DNA of 64,000 bases from Methanobacterium_C sp963845285 (GCA_963845285.1 CAWJRO010000010.1:37184-101183), one strand, 5' to 3'; shown: positions 9,151 to 18,157, counted from the first letter of the stretch. A program made the numbers and translations. Notes: generated by a model not told the origin, from the sequence alone.

Positions 9151-11109
9151 ATTAAGTGGAAATTATTTATGACTATGTTCCTCTTATTTGGGGTGGTGAT
9201 GTTCTGTTTAGGTGATGTATCAGCTTCAGATTCAAACAATTCTAGTGTTATGACAACTTCTAATGTTGTGGCTGATGTTAATGTACCTGTTGTGAAATCA
9301 GTGGATCCTTCTAATGGTGCTGTGAATGTTCCGAAGGATAAGGCTATTACAGTCACGTTTAGTGAGCCTGTTAAGTTGGGTAATGGTTGGATTGAGCTTC
9401 AAAGCAGTAACGGTACACTGGTACCTATAAGTAAGTCAGTAAACAATAACACGTTATCAATAACACCAAATGTTGCGTTAAATTCTGGAACTAGATACGC
9501 CATACTCATACACACTGGCAGCGTAACTGATTCAGATGGTAACAAAGTGGCTGGTTATGTGTCTCGCTTCACCACATCATCAGATGCTATTGTGCCTGTT
9601 GTGAAATCAGTGAACCCTTCTAATGGTGCTGTGAATGTTCCGAAGGATAAGGCTATTACAGTCACGTTTAGTGAGCCTGTTAAGTTGGGTAATGGTTGGA
9701 TTGAGCTTCAAAGCAGTAACGGTACACTGGTACCTATAAGTAAGTCAGTAAACAATAACACGTTATCAATAACACCAAATGTTGCGTTAAATTCTGGAAC
9801 TAGATACGCCATACTCATACACACCGGCAGCGTAACTGATTCAGATGGTAACAAGGTGGCTGGTTATGTATCCCGCTTCACCACATCATCAGATGCTATT
9901 GCGCCTGTTGTGAAATCAGTGAACCCTTCTAATGGTGCTGTGAATGTTCCGAAGGATAAGGCTATTACAGTCACGTTTAGTGAGCCTGTTAAGTTGGGTA
10001 ATGGTTGGATTGAGCTTCAAAGCAGTAACGGTACATTAGTACCTATAAGTAAGTCAGTAAACAATAACACGTTATCAATAACACCATTAAGTGCTTTAAT
10101 TCAGGGTATGAAATATACTTTGTTAATACATACAGGTAGTGTGACTGATTTGGCTGGTAACAAAGTGGCGGGTTATGTAACTCGTTTCACCACAGCATCT
10201 CCTGTTATGACTTTCACCCCAGCTCAGATATTGGATGCATCTGCAAGGGTGAAAGCTTATGTAGACTTGCACCATGGACTGCCAACTTATGTGACCATAG
10301 GTTCAACAAATATTTCAATGGCCAAGTTCCTACAAATGATGAGCATTGAAGTACTGCAGATCAACAATGGAACAAACAATCCTATTCCATATGTAAATGT
10401 GAATGCACCTACAAATCCATCAGATAATGTTGGATCAGGAAACATTTACACGACAGAATATCTAAGTTTGGCTCAACAACTCAAAAACATTGCAGGTGGA
10501 ACAGCCCCAAATTACATTTCCAGTTCTCAGGGAAATATCCAGTTCGATTCAGCAGTTTACATGTACTCAAGAATACTAAACTACTACAAAAACAACAATG
10601 CACTACCGAACTATGCAGCAATATACCCATGGACAACAATTACAAATGCAGGTTTGAAAGATTATTTGCAAGCTACGGCTAATTGTCAGTCTAATAATGC
10701 TCAAATAATCGCTTTGTCTAAGTCCATTATTGCTAATGCTGGTGCAACTACTACGTATGCTAAGGCAGTTGCAATATTTAACTGGGTGAGAGATAACATT
10801 GGTTATTCTTATTACTACAACACTCAGTATGGTGCTGTGGGAACATTGAATGCAGGTACTGGAAACTGTTGTGACACATCACATTTGTTGATAGCACTTG
10901 AAAGAGCTGCAGGTATTCCAGCACGTTACGTGCATGGGGACTGCCACTTCAGTGATGGCTGGTATGGTCATGTTTGGGCGCAAGTGTATGTTGATGGAAC
11001 ATGGTACACTGCGGATGCTATAAGCTCACGAAACTCATTTGGAGTTGTGAACAATTGGAATACAGCAACTGCAAAAATACACAATACATATGCGGAACTA
11101 CCATTTTAA
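9151..11109 (+). CDS. secreted pseudomurein-binding transglutaminase-like protein, probable ATT start
   Basis: Probably a cell-wall endopeptidase acting on pseudomurein peptide bridges, related to the C71 endoisopeptidase/transglutaminase group. From the ATT at 9151 the product is 652 residues: a signal peptide (KWKLFMTMF then a hydrophobic core, cut near VSAS), three 103-residue Ig-like (Big_5-type) repeats at about 46-354, two pseudomurein-binding repeats (ILDASARVKAYVDLHHGLP; AVYMYSRILNYYKNNNALP), and a transglutaminase-like core with GTGNCCDTSHL (Cys573/574), GHVWAQVYVDG (His607) and TADA (Asp622). GGAGG at 9139-9143 is 7 nt before ATT. A TTG at 9112 and an ATG at 9169 are alternative starts, but the first lies upstream of the SD and the second removes the charged N-region of the signal peptide. 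The function is inferred; the start needs experiment. Confidence 0.85.
   Translation: MKWKLFMTMFLLFGVVMFCLGDVSASDSNNSSVMTTSNVVADVNVPVVKSVDPSNGAVNVPKDKAITVTFSEPVKLGNGWIELQSSNGTLVPISKSVNNNTLSITPNVALNSGTRYAILIHTGSVTDSDGNKVAGYVSRFTTSSDAIVPVVKSVNPSNGAVNVPKDKAITVTFSEPVKLGNGWIELQSSNGTLVPISKSVNNNTLSITPNVALNSGTRYAILIHTGSVTDSDGNKVAGYVSRFTTSSDAIAPVVKSVNPSNGAVNVPKDKAITVTFSEPVKLGNGWIELQSSNGTLVPISKSVNNNTLSITPLSALIQGMKYTLLIHTGSVTDLAGNKVAGYVTRFTTASPVMTFTPAQILDASARVKAYVDLHHGLPTYVTIGSTNISMAKFLQMMSIEVLQINNGTNNPIPYVNVNAPTNPSDNVGSGNIYTTEYLSLAQQLKNIAGGTAPNYISSSQGNIQFDSAVYMYSRILNYYKNNNALPNYAAIYPWTTITNAGLKDYLQATANCQSNNAQIIALSKSIIANAGATTTYAKAVAIFNWVRDNIGYSYYYNTQYGAVGTLNAGTGNCCDTSHLLIALERAAGIPARYVHGDCHFSDGWYGHVWAQVYVDGTWYTADAISSRNSFGVVNNWNTATAKIHNTYAELPF
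9286..10212 (+). repeat. three tandem 309-bp intragenic repeats
   Basis: Units start at 9286, 9595 and 9904, each 309 bp (103 codons), encoding one Ig-like domain (SNGAVNVPKDKAITVTFSEP and so on). Units 1 and 2 are nearly identical in DNA throughout. Unit 3 is identical for its first ~180 bp and then diverges. The pattern indicates recent duplication or gene conversion within the gene. Confidence 0.95.
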
Positions 11110-11430
11110 TTCTCCAATTTTTTATTTTTTTAAATAGTTTAAAGTCGTTTTGTGATTTCATAAAAATTGTTTTGAATGGATTTGGGTTAAGGACTATTTT
11201 TAAATACCTAAAAATTGAAGATCCTTTCGCTATTATCATTGAATCGGTGCAAAAACTGGCCATATATCCTGTTGAAAGTTGGATTGATTTAACGCACAAA
11301 TTATGTCTGAATCTAAAATAATCTGCAGGAATCTTTGCATTAAATTTACGGTGCAAAAAAATGCACAAAAAACCGGAGATGAGTGATTTAATTTAACATG
11401 AAAAAATATTTCTTTCATTATAAAACTATT
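11110..11430. other. intergenic region with dispersed repeat D
   Basis: No gene is convincing here. Positions 11245-11374 form a copy of a dispersed repeat also present, inverted, at 55291-55420. Confidence 0.5.
11245..11374 (+). repeat. dispersed repeat D, copy 1
   Basis: Similar to the reverse complement of 55291-55420. Shared landmarks include GTTGAAAGTT, TTATGTCTGAATCT and GGTGCAAAAAA-TGCACAAAAAA, the last able to form a short hairpin. A MITE follows within about 60 bp here and within about 40 bp at the other copy. Origin and function are unknown. Confidence 0.7.
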
Positions 11431-11537
11431 GAGACTGTCTCATAATTACTTTTAACATGTATAATTTTGCTTATTTTTGGATTTAAAGCTTTATTTATCC
11501 TTATTTTTTTGCAAATTCTGAACTATGGGACAGCCTC
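11431..11537 (-). mobile_element. MITE copy 2 (107 bp, TSD TATT)
   Basis: Reads in reverse relative to most copies: GAGACTGTCTCATAATTAC at one end and GGGACAGCCTC at the other. The flanking bases are TATT on both sides, a 4-bp target duplication. Confidence 0.88.
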
Positions 11538-11620
11538 TATTCAATTAAAAATTTGCATTCATCACCAAATTTTGTAAATAAAATAAGTTAATGATCTAAA
11601 TAAAATATTATAAAATCATA

Positions 11621-11750
11621 GTTAAGTACTAAGTTTTACATTATTTATCTAAATAAACCTGAAAAATAGCTTAATCTGAGTAAAAAACAGTTTAAATAAA
11701 CTTATTATTTCAACAAGATCTTAAGCTTAATAAGTTACTTCCTTAACTAT
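11621..11750 (+). repeat. dispersed repeat A, copy 1 (empty site)
   Basis: Matches 18382-18667 and the reverse complement of 23681-23756. Landmarks are AATAAACCTGAAAAA, TTAATCTGAGTAAAAAACAG, CAACAAGATCTT and CCTTAACTAT. At the point where copy 2 carries a MITE, this copy runs on without interruption. Confidence 0.8.
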
Positions 11751-11856
11751 ATTTAAAAAATAGCAAAAAAATTTAGAAAATGGCAAGAAAACTTTCAATT
11801 TTTGTTTTATGGAATGACATCTTCAACCATGTTTCGTTAATCTCATGGAACTAAAA

Positions 11857-11930
11857 CGGGCCGAGAGGGATTTGAACCCTCGATGACAGGATTAAGAGTC
11901 CTGCGCACTGCCAGACTGTGCTACCGGCCC
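11857..11930 (-). tRNA. tRNA-Lys (anticodon CUU)
   Basis: Reading the minus strand gives a full 74-nt cloverleaf: acceptor GGGCCGG paired with TCGGCCC, D-arm GCAC/GTGC, anticodon stem CAGGA/TCCTG with loop CTCTTAA (anticodon CTT), and T-arm GAGGG TTCAAAT CCCTC. The discriminator base is G and CCA is not encoded. No intron is present. Confidence 0.97.
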
Positions 11931-12579
11931 ATAGCCTTCTTTTTTAAAATAATCATGTTTCAGTCCCAATTTTACTGGAATGAACATTACAAAAATCTAA
12001 AATTTTTTTTATGACTTGTAAAGTCCTGAAACTTTTCATTTTCATGAGTTTTTGTGAAGATCTAAAAATCGTACACCATCTGCAAATATATGTACAAATT
12101 AAATAGTCCATTCTAGTTTAAAAACCTTTTTATTTAAACACTTAACTATCACTGTAAGAAAACATTCATTGTATTCATCTTTTCTCCAAACATTTTCTTC
12201 CCAAATTTAGTTATCAAATTTGTATGACTGTTTAATACCCAACAAACATATTCCCTATTTTATTACATCCTTTTCAATGCAACTGCGAAACTTAAATTTT
12301 AAATCATCATTTTCATTTGCAACCTTTTATAATACATTGTTTTTCATCGTACACTAAAATTTTTTTACATTCCTGAACATCTTTTTTTGTTTCATTATTA
12401 AATGATTATGGGATTATTTAAACTTAAAAATTTACTAACTCATTTAATTCAGATTTTAGAGATTTTAAAGTAAAGAACAAATTATAACAGTTAATAGAAA
12501 AATTTATTAATTTTTAAATTTTTCCGTTATGTTTATTATTACCTTAATTTAAATAACTACTAATCAGGAGGCTGGTATA
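11931..12579. other. AT-rich intergenic region
   Basis: About 650 bp between the tRNA and the leader of the secreted protein at 12695. No ORF with a plausible start or family resemblance is seen, and no repeats were recognised. Confidence 0.55.
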
Positions 12580-12694
12580 ATGAAAGTTATCGTCGTATAA
12601 GTTCGACGTTAAACTCCGATGTGGCAAAAATGTGGCATGGTCAATTCACGCAATGCGGATTTGATTGATGAACAAACCATTTAGGAGGGTTTAA
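12566..12694 (+). promoter_or_regulatory. leader with two short upstream ORFs
   Basis: GGAGGCTGGTATA at 12567-12579 precedes ATG 12580, which opens a 6-codon ORF (MKVIVV, stop 12598-12600). CGTCG-TATAAGTT-CGACG at its end can form a 5-bp hairpin. In the same frame an ATG at 12619 opens a 21-codon ORF whose TAG (12682-12684) overlaps the AGGAGGG of the main gene. The arrangement would suit coupled re-initiation at the ATT at 12695, or it may be the scar of a decayed gene start. Confidence 0.45.
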
Positions 12695-13165
12695 ATTAAA
12701 ATTAAACTTTTTGGAATACTTTTACTTATAGGAATTTTCATGATCCTTCCAGTTTCAAGTGCAGCTCCAAACCCTGTACCAGTTATAGGGGGTTATTTTC
12801 AACCTGGAGGGATGTATGAAGGATATTCAGGGTATCATTATTGGGTGAATTATGATCCAAGCTCGGGTGAATATGGAGTTCTTGAAAAAAACCCGAAAGG
12901 AACTGTAGAAGGTGAGTTAACTTCTTCAGTTACAGACACAGATTACGATGGTTGTACTGGAGCTGATAAATTGGTTTCTGGTGCACGTTATTGGTTGATA
13001 CCTGCAACACAGGATCAAATTGATGAATGGTATCATCCACACAAAGAGGTAGCACAACCACAACAACCAGTAATCAAACATAAGACACAAGAAGAATTGA
13101 TGTTTGATGCGTTAAATCAATATAAAGATGTGGATATGTTAAGAAACAGTCATCAAATACAATGA
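12695..13165 (+). CDS. secreted protein with NYDPSSG domain, ATT start
   Basis: A 156-residue secreted protein of unknown function. From the ATT at 12695 it has a textbook signal peptide (KIKLFGILLLIGIFMILP, then VSSAAP). TAA at 12692-12694 directly precedes the ATT, and the next in-frame ATG (12740) would begin inside the signal peptide core, so no standard start gives an exportable protein. AGGAGGG at 12683-12689 is ideally placed. The mature part has VNYDPSSGEYGVLEKNPKG and GELTSSVTDTDYDG, shared with the C-terminal domain of the protein at 22200-22949. A cell-surface role is inferred from the export signal and that relative. Confidence 0.8.
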   Translation: MKIKLFGILLLIGIFMILPVSSAAPNPVPVIGGYFQPGGMYEGYSGYHYWVNYDPSSGEYGVLEKNPKGTVEGELTSSVTDTDYDGCTGADKLVSGARYWLIPATQDQIDEWYHPHKEVAQPQQPVIKHKTQEELMFDALNQYKDVDMLRNSHQIQ

Positions 13166-13431
13166 CACTAAATTTTTTTAAAATATTTACATTTTTAAAA
13201 TAACTTAATTTCTTATTTTTTTTGATGTAACCCAAATTGACTAGCCAACATGCTAATCAATGAATGTTTTTTAATTTAAGCATTATCTAACTTTTAATTT
13301 TCGTTTATATAATTACAAAAGGTTCATTTACTTAATTATAAAACAAATAAATTACGAAAACAGAAAATGAAATGAAATTAGATCACCAAAACTTCACAAT
13401 TAAAAGTAAAATAGTAAAATTAATTAATAAA

Positions 13432-13538
13432 GAGGCTGACCCATAATCCAAAATCTACAAAAAAATAAGGATAAACAACGCTTTAAATTCAAAAATAAGC
13501 AAATTTACATGTGTTATGAATAATTATGGGTCAGCCTC
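13432..13538 (+). mobile_element. MITE copy 3 (107 bp, TSD TAAA)
   Basis: Both ends read GAGGCTGACCCATAAT, the closest match in the window to the right end of the IS at 26861-28625. TAAA flanks both sides. Confidence 0.92.
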
Positions 13539-13540
13539 TA

Positions 13541-13690
13541 AATAAATAAAAAATTAAGGGTATCTTAGAAGCTATATATATCAAAATTTTAGTTAGCTTC
13601 TATTTGGATCTCAATTAATAATTTACTTTTTTTGAAAATTTAATTAATAATGAATTCCAACATATCCTTGTTGAGAGAAAAGTTATCCCA
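13541..13690 (-). repeat. dispersed repeat B, copy 1
   Basis: The reverse complement aligns with 41561-41720 over about 150 bp. Landmarks are AAGATAACTTTT, GGATATGTTGGAATTCATTA and TTATTAATTGAGATCCA. Both copies abut a MITE, but the two MITEs are in opposite orientation with different target duplications, so the insertions were independent. Confidence 0.85.
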
Positions 13691-13949
13691 CCTGATCCAC
13701 GAATGGTAAGTTTATGACTGAAAATGCTTCAAAAATTACTTTTATAGTCATTCACCATAAGTCAGTGATGTAACTGTATTAATCTGCCTCAATAACAAAA
13801 AAGTGTTTACCTTAATTTTATAATCCATTTGTTAAACGATTAATTAAGTGAAATGATTAAAATCTAAAATAAAAAAAAATTCTAGAAAATTTTATAAAAT
13901 TTAATTTAATCAATTTTCAAGAAGCTTATCCAATAATCCAAGATTTAAA

Positions 13950-14186
13950 TTATTCTACTACTTCAGCGAAAGCAAAGTTCCTTCTGGTAGAATTAATTCT
14001 AATTTTAACTTCATCGCCAACTTTAGCGCCTGAAACAAAAACCACAAAACCTTCTATACGGGCAATTCCGTCTCCGTCTCTACCTGTATCTTCAATTTTA
14101 ACATCGTATTCTGCTCCTTCACTTACAGGATTAGAATTACCTCTATCACTACTGTAATTATTTCCAAACAAATTTATCACTTCCAT
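13950..14186 (-). CDS. TRAM domain protein
   Basis: A 78-residue protein consisting of a short Ser/Asn-rich N-terminal tail and a single TRAM domain (EYDVKIEDTGRDGDGIARIE, then VVFVSGAKVGDEVKIRI). TRAM is an RNA-binding beta-barrel; single-domain TRAM proteins are common in methanogens and have been proposed to act as RNA chaperones. Length matches those proteins. The ATG has only a weak ribosome binding site (AAGGCTAAAAA). It stands alone, with about 480 bp of empty sequence upstream. Confidence 0.9.
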   Translation of the reverse strand: MEVINLFGNNYSSDRGNSNPVSEGAEYDVKIEDTGRDGDGIARIEGFVVFVSGAKVGDEVKIRINSTRRNFAFAEVVE

Positions 14187-14664
14187 TTTTTAGCCTTAAA
14201 TTAAAGGCTCAATTAGTATATTGATTTTAAGAACATATAAAGTAATGTAAAAAACGGTATTTTAAATTTTAAAAATATTTTCATAATTTTTGTTTAAAAT
14301 TCGTTATGATCCATAAAATTTAACATTCTTAATCACTTAATTAGTCTATCAACAGTACTATATAAACATTTGCTAAACATATCATATAAACACTTTAAAC
14401 CATTTAATTGGTTAAACAAATGAAATAAAACCGAATTAATTTAACTAAATTATTTGGGTTGCCCTGTCTTAAACTAAGAATTTTTCTATTATTGTTCTTC
14501 GTTAATTCTTATAATTTGATATTGATATCTTTAAGCATGTTCTGGGATACTACAAACGTAAGTTAATGCATACACCCTCTTTTTAAATTGCATTTCACAC
14601 AATCAAACAAGATTCACTGAAAAATGCGAGTCTACAAATTTAAACATTAATTTTTAAAAAATTC
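14187..14664. other. AT-rich intergenic region
   Basis: About 480 bp without a recognisable gene or repeat. It includes the presumed promoter of the TRAM gene. Confidence 0.55.
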
Positions 14665-15601
14665 TTAAAAGACATAAGTAGTACCTACAGTATTGAGAAC
14701 AACTTTTTCATGCATTGCCTCTTTGAATTTGTTAATAGAATTCCATCCAGTGCAGTGCATTGGCACCACATAATCATGATTTATCCTTTCCATTTCTTTT
14801 ATTGTGGGTTCAATTATTGGCTCAAATATGGGTCCTGTGAGGTGAAAACCCCCTAGTACTGCATGAACTTTGTCTTTTTTGGCGATTTTCTGTGCATAAT
14901 TTACTGTGTTGATTATTCCTGCATGGGCACATCCACTGATAACCACCAGTCCTTTATCTTTCAGTTTAATAACCAGTCCTTGATCATCATTAAATGGATC
15001 AACCACCCATTTGTCATTAATTTTCACCTCTGCCCATGGAAACCCCTTTTCAAATGTTGTAGTTCTTTCCACTTCACCTGTTATTAACATAAGTTCTGAG
15101 GCCAATGTAGAAGGTCCCCTACATTTAATGATTTCAGTTCCTGTTAGTTTCAAAACTTCTTCATCTAATCCCGGTACATGAATAGGGGCACTTGAAGCAG
15201 GGTTGTTAATGCGTCGCTCAAGAAATGCTTCAGGATGAAGCGCTAAAGGAATTTCTCCAGAAACCACTGTTCATGAACTTCAACAGTCCACCGATGTGAT
15301 CAAAATGGCCATGGCTCAAGACTATTGTTTCTACCTTATTTAAATCAATATTTAATGCATTTGCATTTTGGAATAAACATTCTGTAGATATTCCTGTGTC
15401 CATCAGTATCACATGTTCTTCTGAACCTGCAAAAATTTTTATAAAACATGATAATCCATGTTCAGCAAGAACAGGTTTTTCAGGGTCAAATGGCGGCCGC
15501 ACATCAATTTCTGAGCTCTGCTCCATGAACATATCCGTGTAATTATCAACCAGAACTGTTACTTCCAATTTATCTGCTTCTCTTAATCTTAATTCCTTCA
15601 T
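14665..15601 (-). pseudogene. MBL-fold metallo-hydrolase, frameshifted
   Basis: A metallo-beta-lactamase-fold protein resembling the dihydropterin/aminobenzene-phosphate synthase-like hydrolases of archaea. The first part (15601 to about 15267) carries the metal motif VLSHGHFDHIGGLLKF. The second (about 15267 to 14665) continues with PLALHPEAFLERRI, VVISGCAHAGIINTV, AVLGGFHLTGP and VPMHCTGWNS, the remaining metal-binding His and Cys-His segments. The two frames join at AACAGTGGTTTCTGG with a one-base shift, so a single-base indel splits an otherwise complete gene of about 310 codons. It may be a recent mutation or a sequencing error, since the rest of the sequence shows no decay. Confidence 0.85.
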
Positions 15602-15880
15602 AACTGATAGCAGTTCAAGATAGTTTATATAATTTCTTGGCTATGGCTGCTCAATCATGAATGTTTTTAAAAGTGTGTCAATAATTGGAGTTAATAAATA
15701 AAATAAATTAGAACCAATTAAAGATAAACTATATACTCCTTCAAAACAGATCTATACTAGAACACAAACTAAAGGTTTGTTCTATTTTTTAAATTAATCC
15801 TTTAACACCATAAATTGCCTTGTATGGAACTATAAACTCTTTAATATCACGCATAAACGAAAACAATGGAGATGTTATAA

Positions 15881-16153
15881 TTGTTAAAGAATGAGTTAAA
15901 ACAATTAAATAAAAATCTAATTTTAAAGGTTCGAGAGGGTAAATGTGGAAATATCACAATTTATGAGATGCTAAAGGCCGTTACTGTGTTTGATAACAAA
16001 TGGGGACAGGAGTATTTACTTGATCATCGTGCAGATGAAAATATAGATGAGCTTCTGAGAATGATTAATGACATCGTGAACGACATGAGGGATGGGCAAA
16101 TGAATATTCCAGATCTTACGGCTAAATATTTAGACAGGATCCCACAGAGCTGA
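15881..16153 (+). CDS. hypothetical protein
   Basis: A 90-residue soluble protein with no family recognised. It starts at a TTG preceded by GGAGATGTTATAA. The sequence is charged and probably helical (KQLNKNLILKVREGKCGN, DELLRMINDIVNDM), with one cysteine and no signal peptide. It stands alone on the plus strand between minus-strand genes. Confidence 0.6.
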   Translation: MLKNELKQLNKNLILKVREGKCGNITIYEMLKAVTVFDNKWGQEYLLDHRADENIDELLRMINDIVNDMRDGQMNIPDLTAKYLDRIPQS

Positions 16154-16260
16154 TGTTTTATATCTTGAGGATGTTTTATACCCTAAAAATATTTAATTCT
16201 AATTAAATAATTAAATTTTTTAAACTGTAGAAACTTAATACTTTTTTTAATCAATTCTCG

Positions 16261-17004
16261 TTAAATTAAGCTTTGCGAATTGGTATTGATTGATTTTATC
16301 TGTTTATCAAACTCTGATGATGTATAAAAATTTTTTGGGATAAATTTTCCATCAACTTCTTCAGCATAACCTAAATTCAATAGAATTTCTTTTAATTGAC
16401 TATTTGAGGATAGTTCAATACCAAATTTTCCATCAGCTTTTCTTGCATAATTTTCAGCCCAGAATTTAAGTGCTTTACTATCATAACCTTTTTTTCTTTC
16501 TTCTTTGAGAATGTAAATCTGGAATAATAAATCACTATACATATAACCAGTTCCAAATTCTCCATCATATGTTGTCCAATCTAAAAATCCGATATATTTT
16601 TCACTTTTCTTATCAAACAACAAAAGAATACCCATTTCATCTTTTTCATCAGTATCAACAATATCAAGAGGGTTTCCCAAGCTTTCGTCATTAGCTGAAA
16701 TATAATTCAAAGTCATAAAAGTTTCCCAATCTTGGTTACTGGATCCTAAAACGGAGTATAATGTCTCATTTATTTTATCTGCTCTTTTGCAAATTGTTGG
16801 ATTCCATTTTAAGTTTAACAAGTCCTCAGCATTATGTATACGTCCTTCAAATTCAATAGCAAGTTTATTTTTACAAATAGGACAGAAATAACCTGATCCA
16901 AACCAATCTTTAGTCTCTTCATTTAAATTTACATTCATTCCACAATTATTACACATTGAAACTATATTACTTCCCTCTTTTTTTATATATCCTCCAAGTT
17001 TCAT
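16261..17004 (-). CDS. zinc-ribbon and GNAT-like protein
   Basis: A 247-residue protein. The N terminus holds a zinc ribbon (CNNCGMNVN near residue 18 and CPICKNKL near residue 41). The middle and C-terminal part (IGFLDWTTYDG, SDLLFQIYILKEERKKGYDS, KALKFWAENYARK) resembles the core strands and acetyl-CoA loop of a GNAT acetyltransferase, although the loop is only weakly conserved. The ATG follows GGAGGCAAAAAAA. Substrate is unknown, and the GNAT assignment is tentative. Confidence 0.65.
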   Translation of the reverse strand: MKLGGYIKKEGSNIVSMCNNCGMNVNLNEETKDWFGSGYFCPICKNKLAIEFEGRIHNAEDLLNLKWNPTICKRADKINETLYSVLGSSNQDWETFMTLNYISANDESLGNPLDIVDTDEKDEMGILLLFDKKSEKYIGFLDWTTYDGEFGTGYMYSDLLFQIYILKEERKKGYDSKALKFWAENYARKADGKFGIELSSNSQLKEILLNLGYAEEVDGKFIPKNFYTSSEFDKQIKSINTNSQSLI

Positions 17005-17031
17005 TTTTTTTGCCTCCGGTTTTACTTGCCT

Positions 17032-17235
17032 TTACATTATTACCAAAATAAATATGCAAGAATTATTTAAGAATAAAAAATCGGATTTAGATGCAAAATT
17101 TTTGTTATCAAGTCTGGGAATAATTTCCATAAAACCACGTATTAACATGACATTTGCCCCCAATTTGAACTCTGCAATCGCCATATATTTACTTAGACAA
17201 ATTGCAATGGTTTCTTTATCAAAATCCTGCCTCAT
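17032..17235 (-). pseudogene. possible truncated small gene
   Basis: A 67-codon frame reading DKETIAICLSKYMAIAEFKL then GANVMLIRGFMEI looks protein-like, but its ATG has no ribosome binding site. Just upstream a short frame starting MDWFFHE ends in TGA one base out of register. A frameshift near 17240 may have split a slightly larger gene. No family was recognised. Confidence 0.35.
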
Positions 17236-17311
17236 ATCTCATGAAAAAACCAATCCATCAATTGATTTATTTCTCAGATACGACCGACACCAACTTGGAT
17301 ATGTATCTTAA

Positions 17312-17920
17312 TTTATGATCCCCATGATTAATAATATTATAGGACAAGTAAATCAGAAAACTTATATTGGGATTCAAATTTGAGATTAACTGGTTAAACA
17401 AAGATTAATAACACTTTTATGAAAAAACTTATTAATATTTTGGACCAAATGTGAGGCAGATAAGCACGTTAAAAAAATGTAAACAATAAAAACCCATTTT
17501 AAAGAGTTAAATGTAAAAAGGTAGTGGGATGAGAACTAATTAATTAATATTAATAATATATCATGTCTAGTTTCTATTTTTCATTCAAAATTCATTAATA
17601 ACTTGCTGTTGAACTTTTTTTAGAGTTCAATTTGAGACAAGTTCCATAATTATCAGGTTTTTGATCTCTGATTTTAAGGAAACCTCCTCTAAAATTACCA
17701 ACTAAAATAAATCTAAAATAAATAATAAATTATATGAATCACATTATATAATATATTATAAAATAGTTGAACAATATTATAGATAAATTTAATAATTTTA
17801 TTTATGTTTCAATTTAAAGAGAAAAAAAATGAACAAATTTTAATTAATGTTGGGATAGATTAATGGGTTTAAATAAATTTCATAAATGCAATAATAGTTG
17901 TAAATGGGGTGAAATTTAAA
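17312..17920. other. AT-rich intergenic region
   Basis: About 600 bp with no supportable gene or recognised repeat. The composition is very AT-rich, as elsewhere in the accessory region. Confidence 0.5.
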
Positions 17921-18157
17921 ATGGTTAATGAAAATGACTTGAAAAAATTAAAAGGGGAAGATATTGTATTGATTGACCAAGATGATATATTTAAATGTAT
18001 GTTAACAAGAATATATGAAAAAAATAAAGCATTCCAAGTTATATGTGATAAAAACTTAGAGTATAACAGAAGGAGAAATACAAACACATCTATAGTTTAT
18101 AATTATGTAAATGTAGGAAAAATTGTGGGGAATAAAGTTTATATTCACTTAGATTAG
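17921..18157 (+). CDS. hypothetical protein
   Basis: A 78-residue small basic protein with no family recognised. ATG 17921 follows GGGGTGA; an in-frame GTG at 17909 would add four residues. It looks like a small beta-rich domain (KLKGEDIVLIDQDDIFKCML, NVGKIVGNKVYIHLD). It is isolated among repeats, upstream of tfe. Confidence 0.55.
   Translation: MVNENDLKKLKGEDIVLIDQDDIFKCMLTRIYEKNKAFQVICDKNLEYNRRRNTNTSIVYNYVNVGKIVGNKVYIHLD

Larger units (their letters stand above)
13166..13949. other. intergenic region holding a MITE and dispersed repeat B
   Basis: Apart from the MITE at 13432-13538 and the repeat at 13541-13690, nothing gene-like was recognised. The sequence is AT-rich. Confidence 0.6.

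Noticed and set aside
17054..17311. An 85-codon plus-strand ORF
   Set aside because: It overlaps the minus-strand frame at 17032-17235, which reads more like a protein, and no ribosome binding site is present.
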